From Lentzea guizhouensis (GTDB lineage: Bacteria; Actinomycetota; Actinomycetes; Mycobacteriales; Pseudonocardiaceae): a DNA stretch of 64,000 bases. Positions 46,050-54,574 of this stretch are shown here, piece after piece; within the stretch, counting starts at the first letter, position 1; each line of letters begins with the position of its first letter. The notes below the pieces were generated by a model. The model searched no databases. It was not told the DNA's origin and saw nothing but the letters and a program-made list of their open reading frames with translations. The translations under genes and the position numbers were made by a program. The stretch spans positions 4,898,001 to 4,962,000 of the forward strand of contig NZ_CP016793.1 in assembly GCF_001701025.1 (NCBI RefSeq), written 5' to 3'.

Positions 46050-47450
46050 TCAGACAACCAGACTGAGCAGCGCGGCCACCACGAAACCGACCACCGACAG
46101 GATCGTCTCCAGCACGGTCCACGACTGCAGCGTCTCCTTCACCGACAGCCCGAAGTACCGCGACACGATCCAGAACCCGCCGTCGTTGACGTGCGAGGCG
46201 ATGATCGAACCGGACGCGATGGCCATGACGACCAGCGCGAGCTGCGGCTGCGAGTAGTCCAGGTCCGCCAGCACCGGTGCCACGATGCCCGCGGTCGTCA
46301 CGATCGCGACCGTCGCGGAACCCTGGGCGATGCGGATGACGCAGCTGATCACGTACGACAGCGCGATCACCGGGAGACCGATGCCGGCCAGCTCGTTCGC
46401 GAGGGTCTTGCCGATGCCCGTCGCGGCCAGCACGGCACCGAAGAACCCACCGGCACCGACCACGAGCAGGATCATCGCGACCGGCTTCAGCGAGGCGGCG
46501 GACATCTCCGCGACCTTCTCGCGGGTCATGCCGCGCCGGAAACCCAGCAGCCAGAACGCGAGCAGCACCGAGATCGTCAGCGCCACCGCGGGCGTGCCGA
46601 AGAACGTCGCCACCGAGTACAGGCGCGTTCCCTTGGTCAGCAGGATCGAGCCGAAGGTGCCGGCGAGGATCAGCACCAGGGGCAGGCCGATGATCGCGAG
46701 CACCAGGCCCAGCGGTGGTGGCTTCTCGTCCGAGCCGTTCTCCGACCGCGCCAGCTCGGCCGCCGCCAGCATCTCCTCCGGCACCGGGACGTTGATGCGC
46801 TTGCCGATCCAGTACGAGTAGAAGACACCGCCGACGAGCCAGGACGGGAGCGCCACGGCGAGACCCATGATGATGATCCAGCCGAGCGACACGCCCAGCA
46901 GACCGGCCGCCGCCACCGGTCCGGGGTGCGGCGGCATGAACGCGTGCATGACCGACAGGCCCGCGAGCAACGGCATGCTGAACAGCACGATCGACTTGCC
47001 GCTGCGCTTGGCCGCCACGTACACCAGCGGCGCCAGCACGAAGATGCCGATGTCGAAGAAGACCGGCACACCGAAGATCAGACCGGCCAGGCCGATCGCG
47101 ACCGGCGCGCGCTTCTCGCCGAACGTGCTCATCAGCTTGTCCATCAGCACCTGCGCGCCGCCGGACGCCTCGAGGATCGCGCCCAGCAGCGTGCCGAGAC
47201 CGATGATCGCGGCGATGTGGCCGAGGATGCCGCCGAAGCCCTTCTCCAGCAACGAGTCCGAGGCCTTCTGCGCTGACCCGACCAGCTGCTCCGTCGGCAC
47301 GCCTGCGGCCAGCGCCACCAGCAGGGCGACGACGATCAGCGCGATGAACGGCTCGACCTTGAACTTGATGATCAGCAGGAGCAGCACCGCGATGCTGACC
47401 ACCGCCAGGGTCAGCAGACCCGGTGTTGAGTGTTGCAACCAGTCGATCAC
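46050..47450 (-). CDS. GntP family gluconate:H+ symporter
   Basis: A 466-residue permease with about 12-14 spans. Family marks are KFKVEPFIALIVVALLVALA, GFGGILGHIAAIIGLGTLLG, AFMPPHPGPVAAAGLLG (the PHPGP motif), RIAQGSATVAIVTTAGI, and SHVNDGGFWIVSRYF. GntP proteins take up gluconate and related sugar acids or hydroxyacids by proton symport. GTG 47450 lies 6 bases after AGGAG and overlaps the deacylase stop by 4 bases. Given its neighbours, an N-acyl amino-sugar acid is a possible substrate. Confidence 0.9.
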   Translation of the reverse strand: MIDWLQHSTPGLLTLAVVSIAVLLLLIIKFKVEPFIALIVVALLVALAAGVPTEQLVGSAQKASDSLLEKGFGGILGHIAAIIGLGTLLGAILEASGGAQVLMDKLMSTFGEKRAPVAIGLAGLIFGVPVFFDIGIFVLAPLVYVAAKRSGKSIVLFSMPLLAGLSVMHAFMPPHPGPVAAAGLLGVSLGWIIIMGLAVALPSWLVGGVFYSYWIGKRINVPVPEEMLAAAELARSENGSDEKPPPLGLVLAIIGLPLVLILAGTFGSILLTKGTRLYSVATFFGTPAVALTISVLLAFWLLGFRRGMTREKVAEMSAASLKPVAMILLVVGAGGFFGAVLAATGIGKTLANELAGIGLPVIALSYVISCVIRIAQGSATVAIVTTAGIVAPVLADLDYSQPQLALVVMAIASGSIIASHVNDGGFWIVSRYFGLSVKETLQSWTVLETILSVVGFVVAALLSLVV

Positions 47451-49030
47451 GGGCGGCTCCTGAGTGAATGGCCTGGCAATGCGCCGGTGGCGGTTCCGTC
47501 GTCGATCACCGGCACCCCGTTGCAGAACACGAACGGGATGCCGGTGGCCTGCTGGCGAGGCTGGTCGAAGGTCGCCGTGTCGGCGATCGCGGCAGCGTCG
47601 AACAGCACCAGGTCGGCCGCGAAACCCTCGCGGACCAGACCCCGGTCGGTGAGCCGCAAACGCTTGGCGGCACGGCCGGTGAGGTGCTCGACGCACTCCT
47701 CCAGGCTCAGCACGCCCAGCTCGCGGACGTAGCGCGCGAAGTAGCGGGGGAACGTGCCCCACGCGCGCGGGTGGGGGCGGTCGCCGACGAGCAGGCCGTC
47801 GCTGCCGCCGGTGTGCGCCGGGTGCTTCATGATCGCCTGCACGTTCTCCTCGTGCCCGACGTGCATGAGGCAGGAGGTACCCAGGCGTTCGTCGACCAGC
47901 ACGTCGAAGTACAGGTCGGCCGGGTTGCGCCCGAGCCGTGCCGCGGACTGCAGGACGCTGGAGCCGACCAGGTGCGCGTTGTGGTCGTTGCGGACACCGT
48001 TGATCTCGATGGAGTCCCAGTCGACCGGCACGCCGTGGCAGCCGTCCGAGCCGATCTCCTCGATCTCCTCGCGGATGCGTTCGCGGATGTCCACATCGGA
48101 CAACCTTGCCAGTGCGCTGTCCGGTCCGCCCTCCGTCGCCCAGGACGGGAGCAGCGCGGACAGGTAGGTCGCGCCCGGCAGGTACGGGTAGGTGTCCAGC
48201 GAGATGTCGGCGCCTCCGGCGATGGCGTCGTCCAGCAACGCCAGCAGCTCCGGCGCCTTGCCCTTGTTCACCGGGAAGTTCATCGTGGCGTGCGCGAGGT
48301 GCAACGGGCAGCCGGAGCGCTTCGAGACGTCCACCATCTCGGCGTACGCCTCCAGCGCGCCCGCGCCGTAGCTGCGGTGGTGCGGGCTGTAGAAACCGCC
48401 GTAGTTCCCGACGACCTCGCAGAGCTGGACCAGTTCGGACGTGTCCGCGTACATGCCGGGCGTGTAGGTGAGCCCGGAGGACATGCCGAAAGCGCCCTCC
48501 ACCAACGACTTCGCGAGCTTGTTCTTCATGACGAGCATCTCGGCCTCGGTCGCGGGCCGGTCGTCCCAGCCGACGGCGAGCATCCGGAGCGTCCCCTGCG
48601 GCACCAGGTAGGCGGCGTTGACCGCGATGCCCTGGTCGAGCCGGTCGAGGTACTGACCGACCGAGCGCCAGTTCCAGTCGAAGCCCGGCGGGTCGTCGTT
48701 CCAGCCGGCGAGCTGGCCGCGCAGCGTCGCGAGCACCTCGTCGTTCACCGGCGCGTACGACAGGCCGTCCTGGCCCAGCACCTCGGTCGTGACCCCCTGC
48801 GAGACCTTCGCCAGGTGGTCCGGCTCGGCGAGGATCCGCAGGTCCGAGTGCGAGTGCATGTCGATGAAGCCCGGCGCGAGCACCAGCCCGTCCGCGTCGA
48901 TCGACCGGGTGGCCGAGATCCCGTCACCGATCGACGAGATGACGCCGTCCTTGATCCCCACGTCCGCCCGGTAGGCGGGGGAACCCGTGCCGTCAGCGAT
49001 CAGTGGTCCGCGCAGGACGACGTCGTCCAT
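47447..49030 (-). CDS. N-acyl-D-amino-acid deacylase (D-aminoacylase)
   Basis: A 527-residue amidohydrolase. VLAPGFIDMHSHSDLRI carries the first metal pair (HSH), the central HHRSYGAGALEAYAEM and LHLAHATMNFP the further His residues, and VGHEENVQAI with SDGLLVGDRP the conserved Asp. Length, LIADGTGSPAYRADVGIKDG start, and the C-terminal GVPVIDDGTATGALPG fit D-aminoacylase. The enzyme removes the acyl group from an N-acyl-D-amino acid or similar compound. Its position between the permease and the PLP enzyme places it second in a catabolic chain. Confidence 0.9.
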   Translation of the reverse strand: MDDVVLRGPLIADGTGSPAYRADVGIKDGVISSIGDGISATRSIDADGLVLAPGFIDMHSHSDLRILAEPDHLAKVSQGVTTEVLGQDGLSYAPVNDEVLATLRGQLAGWNDDPPGFDWNWRSVGQYLDRLDQGIAVNAAYLVPQGTLRMLAVGWDDRPATEAEMLVMKNKLAKSLVEGAFGMSSGLTYTPGMYADTSELVQLCEVVGNYGGFYSPHHRSYGAGALEAYAEMVDVSKRSGCPLHLAHATMNFPVNKGKAPELLALLDDAIAGGADISLDTYPYLPGATYLSALLPSWATEGGPDSALARLSDVDIRERIREEIEEIGSDGCHGVPVDWDSIEINGVRNDHNAHLVGSSVLQSAARLGRNPADLYFDVLVDERLGTSCLMHVGHEENVQAIMKHPAHTGGSDGLLVGDRPHPRAWGTFPRYFARYVRELGVLSLEECVEHLTGRAAKRLRLTDRGLVREGFAADLVLFDAAAIADTATFDQPRQQATGIPFVFCNGVPVIDDGTATGALPGHSLRSRP

Positions 49031-49044
49031 CGGGGCACTCCTGT

Positions 49045-50337
49045 CTAGAAGTAGGTGCGAATCAGGTCGACGACGGTCGTGCCCTCGACGACCGGGATGA
49101 GCTGCCACTTGTCGAACACCGTGCAGGGGTGCGACAGGCCGAGGCCGATCCAGTCGCCGACCCTGACCGTGGCCTCCGGGCCGAGCTTCAGGAACGCGTG
49201 CTGGTCGTTCAGCGCGGTCACCTCCGCCTGGGCCAGCGGGGCGACCGCGCCGTCGCGGCGGCGGAGGAGCTGCGGCTCCGGCAGGCCCTCGTCGAACGAC
49301 GCGTCGCGCTTGCCGATCGTGAGCAGCGCCAGGTCGCGCTGCGGCCGTGAGGTGACCTGGGCCCAGGCGCGCAGGGCCGACTTGAACGGCTGCACGCCGT
49401 CGATCCGGGCGAACGGCGAGATGCCGCGGTAGAAGCCGTCGTCGTGCGTGATGTACGCGCCGCTGCGCAGCACCGGGGTGACCGCCATCGGCCACGGCCG
49501 GGTGAGCTGCGCGGCGACCTGGTCGAAGTACGCGCTGCCACCGGCGGTGACGATCACCTCGTCCAGCTCGTCGAACAGGCCCGCGTCGGCGAGCCGGGTC
49601 GTGAGCGTGCGCAGGTCGGTCAGGTAGCGGTCCACCACGGACTGCGAGGACTCCGACGCGTCGTGGGCGAGCGCGCCCTCGTACCCGCCGGCGCCGACCA
49701 GCCGCAGCGCCGGGCTCTGGCCGACCGCCCGTGCCACGGCCAGCGCCGTCTCGAGGTCCCGCGCACCGGTGCGGCCGCCGGGTGCGCCCAGCTCGACCAG
49801 CACGTCGACCGGCCGGGAGGGGTTCAGCTCCTGCAGCGTCTCGCTCATCAGCGCGACGCCGGCCTCGGAGTCGACCCAGCAGCTGAACTCGAACCGCGGG
49901 TCGGCGTCCAGCTCGGCGACCAGCCAGCGCAGCCCGGCCGGGTCGAGCAGCTGGTTCGCCAGCAGGACCCGTTGCACGCCGAACGCCCGGTAGACGCGCA
50001 GCTGGGAGGCGTTCGCCGCGGTCAGGCCCCAGACGCCGTGCTCGATCTGGCGCCGGAAGAGCTGTGGCGCCATCGTCGTCTTGCCGTGCGGGGCGAGCTT
50101 CACGCCGTGGTTGTCGCACCACGTGGCCATCGTTGTCAGGTTGTGCGTCAACGCGTCCGCGTCCAGCACGACCAGCGGGCCGACGAACTCGTCGGCGAAC
50201 AGGTCGAGCCGCCGGTCCGCGACCTCGCCGATCGTCGAGCCGAAGACGCTCGACGGCAGGCCCTTGAACCGCCAGTCGATGCGTTCGGACCGGATGTCGG
50301 CGACCGCGGAGAGGTTCATCTCCGTCAGTTGTTGCAT
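49045..50337 (-). CDS. Fold III PLP amino-acid deaminase/dehydratase-like protein
   Basis: A 430-residue alanine-racemase-fold enzyme of the D-threonine-aldolase/D-serine-dehydratase type. KLAPHGKTTMAPQLFRRQ supplies the PLP lysine, HGVWGLTAANASQLRVYRAF follows, and PVDVLVELGAPGGRTGARD, GYEGAL, and VITVTAGGSAYFD-like strands (VIVTAGGSAYFDQVAAQL) complete the barrel. The C-terminal metal site is GLGLSHPCTVFDKW. The family includes D-glucosaminate dehydratase-like enzymes as well as D-serine dehydratases, so a 2-amino sugar acid is a possible substrate. ATG 50337; the nearby ATG 50319 has no spaced ribosome-binding site. Head gene of the minus operon, divergent from the kinase. Confidence 0.82.
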   Translation of the reverse strand: MQQLTEMNLSAVADIRSERIDWRFKGLPSSVFGSTIGEVADRRLDLFADEFVGPLVVLDADALTHNLTTMATWCDNHGVKLAPHGKTTMAPQLFRRQIEHGVWGLTAANASQLRVYRAFGVQRVLLANQLLDPAGLRWLVAELDADPRFEFSCWVDSEAGVALMSETLQELNPSRPVDVLVELGAPGGRTGARDLETALAVARAVGQSPALRLVGAGGYEGALAHDASESSQSVVDRYLTDLRTLTTRLADAGLFDELDEVIVTAGGSAYFDQVAAQLTRPWPMAVTPVLRSGAYITHDDGFYRGISPFARIDGVQPFKSALRAWAQVTSRPQRDLALLTIGKRDASFDEGLPEPQLLRRRDGAVAPLAQAEVTALNDQHAFLKLGPEATVRVGDWIGLGLSHPCTVFDKWQLIPVVEGTTVVDLIRTYF

Positions 50338-50347
50338 ATTTTGCAAC
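50331..50347. promoter_or_regulatory. Possible IclR operator
   Basis: GTTGCA at 50331-50336 and TGCAAC at 50342-50347 form an exact inverted repeat around TATTT. It overlaps the start codon of the deaminase-like gene and lies in the divergent promoter region shared with the kinase-IclR-RidA operon. IclR regulators often bind such A/T-centred palindromes. Confidence 0.5.
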
Positions 50348-50422
50348 TCCCATTGCGCGATGTGATGCTGGAGTGTGTAGCATTCGGGTGCGCCGCCGTC
50401 AACGAACACCTCTGGAGCACGC

Positions 50423-51388
50423 ATGCGGTTCGAACACGTTGGCGGTGTCGTGTGTCTCGGCGAGACCATGGTGATGATGGTTCCGGCTGAACCCGGTCCC
50501 GTGCACCTGGTGCGCACCTGGCACCGCGCCATCGGCGGGGCCGAGTCCAACGTCGCCTGCCACCTGTCGCGCCTCGGCGTCTCCTCGTCGTGGGTGAGCG
50601 CGGTCGGCGACGACTCGTTCGGCCTCGCGGTGCTGGACACCGTGAGCGGGTTCGGCGTCGACGTCTCCGGTGTGCGGATCGACCCGACCAGGCCGACCGG
50701 GCTGTACGTCAAGGAGGCCTCGCCGCACGGGAGCCCGGTGCGGTACTACCGGCGCGGGTCGGCGGCGTCGGGCATGGGGCTGGAGATGATCGACCGGCTG
50801 GGGCTGGGCGAGGTGAGGCTCGTGCACCTCAGCGGGATCACCGCGGCGTTGTCCGACTCGTGCCTGGCGATGATGCGGGAGCTGCTGCGCAGGCCGCGGC
50901 ACGGGTACCGGATCTCGTTCGACCTGAACTGGCGACCGGCGCTGTGGGCCGACCGCGACCCGCGGGTGCTGCGCGAGCTCGCCGACATGGCCGACGTCGT
51001 GCTGGCCGGTGCGGACGAGGCCGAGCTGGTGTGGGGCACGGGCGACCCGGCGCGGCTGCGCACGTTGCTGCCCGGCCCGAAGTCGCTCGTGGTGAAGCAG
51101 GGATCGGACGGCGCGACGCTGCTGGAGGAGTCGGACTCGTGGTTCGAGCCGGCGTTGCAGGTGCAGGTCGTGGAACCGGTCGGCGCCGGTGACGCGTTCG
51201 CGGCGGGCTTCCTGGCGGCGACGCTGGCGGGTGAGCCGGCCCCGGTGCGGCTGCGGGCGGGACACCTGCAGGCGGCCTCCGCTTTGCTGACTGCGGAGGA
51301 CGTCGGCGATCCTTTGCCGGCCGACGTGACGTCACGCCTGCTGCACGCCGATCCGCAGACCTGGGCCGCCGCCCGCCTGGAGGTGTAG
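50423..51388 (+). CDS. PfkB-family sugar kinase (2-keto-3-deoxygluconate kinase type)
   Basis: A 321-residue ribokinase-fold kinase. GGVVCLGETMVMMVP, AIGGAESNVACHLSRLGV (substrate-binding di-Gly), YYRRGSAASGMG, SFDLNWRPALW, LAGADEAELVWG and the PfkB signature VEPVGAGDAFAAGFLA with the catalytic Asp are seen. NWRP and the ASGMG segment are typical of KdgK-like enzymes. It phosphorylates a sugar acid such as 2-keto-3-deoxygluconate. ATG 50423 after TCTGGAG. IclR begins immediately after its stop. Confidence 0.85.
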   Translation: MRFEHVGGVVCLGETMVMMVPAEPGPVHLVRTWHRAIGGAESNVACHLSRLGVSSSWVSAVGDDSFGLAVLDTVSGFGVDVSGVRIDPTRPTGLYVKEASPHGSPVRYYRRGSAASGMGLEMIDRLGLGEVRLVHLSGITAALSDSCLAMMRELLRRPRHGYRISFDLNWRPALWADRDPRVLRELADMADVVLAGADEAELVWGTGDPARLRTLLPGPKSLVVKQGSDGATLLEESDSWFEPALQVQVVEPVGAGDAFAAGFLAATLAGEPAPVRLRAGHLQAASALLTAEDVGDPLPADVTSRLLHADPQTWAAARLEV

Positions 51389-52135
51389 ATGAGCCAGAGC
51401 CTCGACCGCGCGCTCACACTCGTGAGCCAGCTCGCGACGGGCCCGAAGACGCTGGACGAGCTGTCCGGCGTGATCGGCGTGCACAAGTCGACGACGCTGC
51501 GGCTGCTGCGGACCCTGGAGACGCACCGGTTCGTCCAGCGCGACGGCGTGCACCACTACCGGCTCGGCACGGCGTTGTTCGACCTCGCCAACCGCGCCCT
51601 GGAGGAACGCGACGTGCGCCGCGCCGCCGAACCCGCGTTGCGCGAGCTGAACTCCAAGCTGGGCTACACGATCCACCTCGCGTCCTATGAGGACGGTGAG
51701 GTCATCTACATCGACAAGTACGAGTCCTCGCACCCGATGCGCATGTACTCCCGCATCGGCCGCCGCGCCCCGCTGCACTGCACGGCCGTCGCGAAGATCC
51801 TGCTGTCCGACCTGCCGCCGGCCACGTTGCAGAAGGTGCTGGCCGGGATGGAGTTCCCGCGCCTGACCGCGAACACCATCACCGGCCCCGCCGCCTACCT
51901 GGCCGAGCTCGACCGCGTGCGCGCCACCGGGTACGCCGTCGACAACGCCGAGCACGAGGACTTCATCCACTGCATCGGCGCGCCGATCAAGGGTTCGCGC
52001 GGCGAGGTCCTCGCCGCGGTGTCCATGTCGGTGCCCAAGGTGCTGCTCGACTTCGACGGGCTGCTCGCGCACCTGCCAGACCTGCTCGCCACCGCAGAAG
52101 CCGCGTCCGTCGAATGCGGTTACGTTCCGAGGTAA
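51389..52135 (+). CDS. IclR family transcriptional regulator
   Basis: A 248-residue IclR protein. The winged HTH is SLDRALTLVSQLATGPKTLD, ELSGVIGVHKSTTLRLLRTL, and HRFVQRDGVHHYRLG. The effector domain has YTIHLASYEDGEVIYIDKYE, APLHCTAVAKILLSDLPP and AAVSMSVPKVLLDFD. It likely represses or activates the divergent locus according to the sugar-acid or amino-acid ligand. The start lies directly after the kinase stop (TAGATG), so both are expressed together. Confidence 0.9.
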   Translation: MSQSLDRALTLVSQLATGPKTLDELSGVIGVHKSTTLRLLRTLETHRFVQRDGVHHYRLGTALFDLANRALEERDVRRAAEPALRELNSKLGYTIHLASYEDGEVIYIDKYESSHPMRMYSRIGRRAPLHCTAVAKILLSDLPPATLQKVLAGMEFPRLTANTITGPAAYLAELDRVRATGYAVDNAEHEDFIHCIGAPIKGSRGEVLAAVSMSVPKVLLDFDGLLAHLPDLLATAEAASVECGYVPR

Positions 52136-52147
52136 GGGGAAAGCACG

Positions 52148-52528
52148 TTGTCCAAGGTTGAGATCAAGACTGCCGACGCGCCGCAGCCGGTCGCGCGGTT
52201 CTCGCAGGGTGTGCGCAAGGGCAACATCCTGCAGGTGGCGGGCCAGGTCGCGTTCGACCCGTCGACCGGAGAGATCGTCGGGTCCACGGTCGCCGAGCAG
52301 ACGCGGCAGACGTTCGCGAACCTCAACGCGGTGCTGGCCGCGGGGGGCGCGTCGATCGACGACGTGGTGATGATCCGCGTGTACCTCACCGACACCGCGC
52401 ACTTCGCGGAGCTGAACGAGGTGTACGGCGAGTTCGTGACGGACCCGGCTCCGGCGCGGACGACGGTGTACGTCGGGCTGCCGGCCGGGCTGCTGGTGGA
52501 GATCGACGCGCTCGCGGTCGTGGACTGA
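52148..52528 (+). CDS. RidA family (YjgF/YER057c/UK114) protein
   Basis: A 126-residue RidA-like protein. ARFSQGVRKGNILQVAGQVA, SIDDVVMIRVYLTDTAHFAE, PAPARTTVYVGLPAG and the terminal VEIDALAVVD are conserved; the Arg in PARTTV binds the substrate carboxylate. RidA proteins hydrolyse reactive enamines/imines released by PLP dehydratases. The neighbouring fold III PLP enzyme would make such an intermediate, giving a clear reason for its presence. The start codon is TTG 52148 behind GGGGA. Last gene of the plus operon. Confidence 0.9.
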   Translation: MSKVEIKTADAPQPVARFSQGVRKGNILQVAGQVAFDPSTGEIVGSTVAEQTRQTFANLNAVLAAGGASIDDVVMIRVYLTDTAHFAELNEVYGEFVTDPAPARTTVYVGLPAGLLVEIDALAVVD

Positions 52529-52541
52529 GCGCGGGGCTTTC

Positions 52542-52571
52542 GCGGGGCGTGCCTTCCGGGGTGCGCCCCGC
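52542..52571 (+). terminator. Terminator after ridA
   Basis: GCGGGGCG (52542-52549) pairs with CGCCCCGC (52564-52571) across a 14-base loop, followed by TTCTCGTT. It starts 13 bases after the RidA stop and ends the kinase-IclR-RidA operon. Confidence 0.65.
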
Positions 52572-52719
52572 TTCTCGTTGCGGGAGAAGCAAGCCCGCTG
52601 GACCACTTGGGGCAACCGGCGCGCTGAGCAGGACGGACGGAGTGGTGTGACTCCTGTCGCTTCTCAGGAACGGGACGTGATCATCGACGCTCAATCGGTC
52701 ACGTGGCAGCATCCGCCCC

Positions 52720-53310
52720 ATGAAGTGGTACGCGGACAGACCGATCAGGCTCACGCGTCAGGTGGTGGCGGACCTGCTCGCCGTCGGGTGGGTGGCGCTC
52801 TGGATCTGGGTGGCCACCACGGTCCACGACTGGGTGCTCGAGCTGCGGGCGCCGGGGGACGGGCTCGTCAGCGCGGGCGGCAGCATCCGGGACGTCTTCA
52901 CCAACGCCGCGGACAAGGCCCGGGACGTGCCGCTGGTGGGCGACGACCTGTCCGGGGCGCTGGGCAACGGGACCAAGGCCGGCGAGACCCTGACGAGTGC
53001 GGGCAACGCGCAGATCGGCGTCGTCGAGGACTCGGCGTTCTGGCTCGCCGCGGCGCTGGTCGTGATCCCGGTGCTGTTCCTGTTGGTCACGTGGTTGCCG
53101 GTCAGGCTCCGCTACGCGCGCAAGGCGGCGGGGATCGAGAAGCTGCGCGACAAGCCGGACCTGCTCGCGCTGCGGGCGCTCACCAGCCTGTCGCCGCGGC
53201 AGCTCGCGAAGTTCGACGGCGACCCGGCGGTGGCGTGGCGGACGGGCGACACCGACGTGATCGACGAGCTGGCCCGCCGTGAGCTCGCGGCGCTGGGGGT
53301 GCGGGCATGA
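52720..53310 (+). CDS. Membrane protein with two spans, unknown function
   Basis: A 196-residue protein. Spans lie near residues 18-38 (VADLLAVGWVALWIWVATTV) and 109-130 (AFWLAAALVVIPVLFLLVTW). Between is an ~70-residue external segment (SIRDVFTNAADKARDVPLVG). The C-terminal part (AAGIEKLRDKPDLLALRALT...LARRELAALGVRA) is cytoplasmic and helical. A similar short protein is common in actinomycetes. Coupled to the next gene by a 4-base ATGA overlap. Confidence 0.75.
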   Translation: MKWYADRPIRLTRQVVADLLAVGWVALWIWVATTVHDWVLELRAPGDGLVSAGGSIRDVFTNAADKARDVPLVGDDLSGALGNGTKAGETLTSAGNAQIGVVEDSAFWLAAALVVIPVLFLLVTWLPVRLRYARKAAGIEKLRDKPDLLALRALTSLSPRQLAKFDGDPAVAWRTGDTDVIDELARRELAALGVRA

Positions 53311-53941
53311 CCGTGATCGCGGTGATCGCCGCCGTGGTGTCGCTGTGCTCGGTGGCGGTGGCCTTGTGGCAGGCGCGTGAGGCGAAGAACGCGCAAAGTG
53401 CCGCGCGGGCGGCGCAGGAGGAGGCCGCGGCGGCGCGCAAGGCGGTCGAGCAGGCCACCGCGAGTGCGTTGCAGGCCAAGACGGCGGTCGACGAGGCGCG
53501 CAAGGCGGCCGAGGACGCGCCCGGGCGGCGGTGGGCTCGCAGGACGCGGCCGGTGCCGCGCGGATGCTCGCCGACGAGGCGCAGCGGGCCGGGCAGTTCG
53601 CGATCGAGCGGATCGAGGAGATCGCCGAGAGCGTCTCGGCGGAACGGCGGCGGCGCGGCATGCCGACGTTCGAGATCACGCCGGGCGCGCCCGACGAGTT
53701 CCACCTCAGCTACTTCGGCGGGCCCGCGGTGCTCGACCAGGTGACGGTGTCGGTCGTGCCGGGCTCGCGGGTGCTCGGGCTGTCGGTCAACGACGAGCCG
53801 CCCGGCGAGCACGTGGAGGTCGGGCCGCTGCCCAACGGCGTCAGCGTGCCGTTCCGGGCGGCGACGGGACAGCGGGCCTCCGCCGTCTTCTCCGTCACCG
53901 CCCAGCCGTGGGAACCGGTCGTGGTGCGGGCCGACCCGTAG
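53307..53941 (+). pseudogene. Coiled-coil membrane protein split by a frameshift
   Basis: From ATG 53307 one N-terminal span (VIAVIAAVVSLCSVAVALW) is followed by an Ala-rich coiled coil (AQSAARAAQEEAAAARKAVE, KTAVDEARKAAEDA). At about 53525 the frame becomes Arg/Ser-rich. The adjacent frame continues with GSQDAAGAARMLADEAQRAG, IERIEEIAESVSAERRRRGM, and a beta-rich domain (FEITPGAPDEFHLSYFGGPA) to a stop at 53941. One extra G in the GGG at 53523-53525 joins both into 211 residues. Function unknown; likely partner of the coupled upstream membrane protein. Confidence 0.6.
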
Positions 53942-53948
53942 ACCAGCG

Positions 53949-54299
53949 TCAGTAGACGGGGCCGGTGAACTTCTCACCGGGGCCCTGACCCGGCTCGTCC
54001 GGCACCACCGAGGCCTCGCGGAACGCGCGTTGCACCGACTGCAGGCCGTCCTTCAGCGGGGCGGCGTGCGGGCCGAGGTACTCCGAGGAGGCGGTGATGA
54101 GGCCCGCCAGCGCGGTGATCAGGCGGCGGGCCTCGTCGAGGTCGCGGCGCGGGGAGGAGTCGGGGTCCGGGTCCGCGAGGCCGAGGCGCTCGGCGGCGGC
54201 GGACAGCAGCATCACGGCCGCGCGGCTGATGACCTCGATGCTCGGGACGTCGCCCAGGTCACGGATGCTGTCTTCCAGCGGGTCAGTCACGTGGGACAT
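53949..54299 (-). CDS. DUF1844 domain protein
   Basis: A 116-residue helical protein of the DUF1844 family: DPLEDSIRDLGDVPSIEVIS, RAAVMLLSAAAERLGLADPD, DEARRLITALAGLITASSEYL, GPHAAPLKDGLQSVQRAFRE. Always found divergent from and next to infC in many actinomycetes, as here. Function unknown. Confidence 0.88.
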   Translation of the reverse strand: MSHVTDPLEDSIRDLGDVPSIEVISRAAVMLLSAAAERLGLADPDPDSSPRRDLDEARRLITALAGLITASSEYLGPHAAPLKDGLQSVQRAFREASVVPDEPGQGPGEKFTGPVY

Positions 54300-54337
54300 T
54301 CAAGCAAGCGCGACTCGCCCGGCCTCGATTCGGGGGT

Positions 54338-54574
54338 TGACAACCGCGTCTGCTACTATTTCCGACGCGACCAGCTCCCGTTCATGCGGGAGCGGCAAGT
54401 GGAGCCCCGCTCCCACCCGCGATCACCGCTTCTTGAGGTGGCCGGGTCCGGTCCTCCTGGCAGCAGGGCACGCGGGTGCCCGCCGTTCAGGTTTGTGATC
54501 GGTCGGAAGCGGGCCCTGTCGTCATCGACGACGGGGCTCTTGTCTTTGGCGCAACCGAGTCTCAAAGGACGTGA
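54338..54574 (+). promoter_or_regulatory. Leader of the infC-rpmI-rplT operon with attenuator-like hairpin
   Basis: The 275 bases before infC hold a TTGACA at 54337-54342 with a TACTAT at 54354 (spacing too short for a canonical promoter, so promoter position is uncertain), a hairpin GCTCCCG/CGGGAGC near 54378, and an 11-base-pair stem (arms 54513-54523 and 54527-54537, loop of 3) followed by TCTTGTCTTT. The latter has the form of an intrinsic terminator 29 bases before the infC start. Ribosomal-protein operon leaders in this position often sense L20 or ribosome stalling. The mechanism here is inferred. Confidence 0.6.

Noticed and set aside
54337..54359. Canonical sigma-70 promoter before infC
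   Set aside because: TTGACA and TACTAT are present, but the 11-base spacing is too short; kept only as an uncertain element of the leader.
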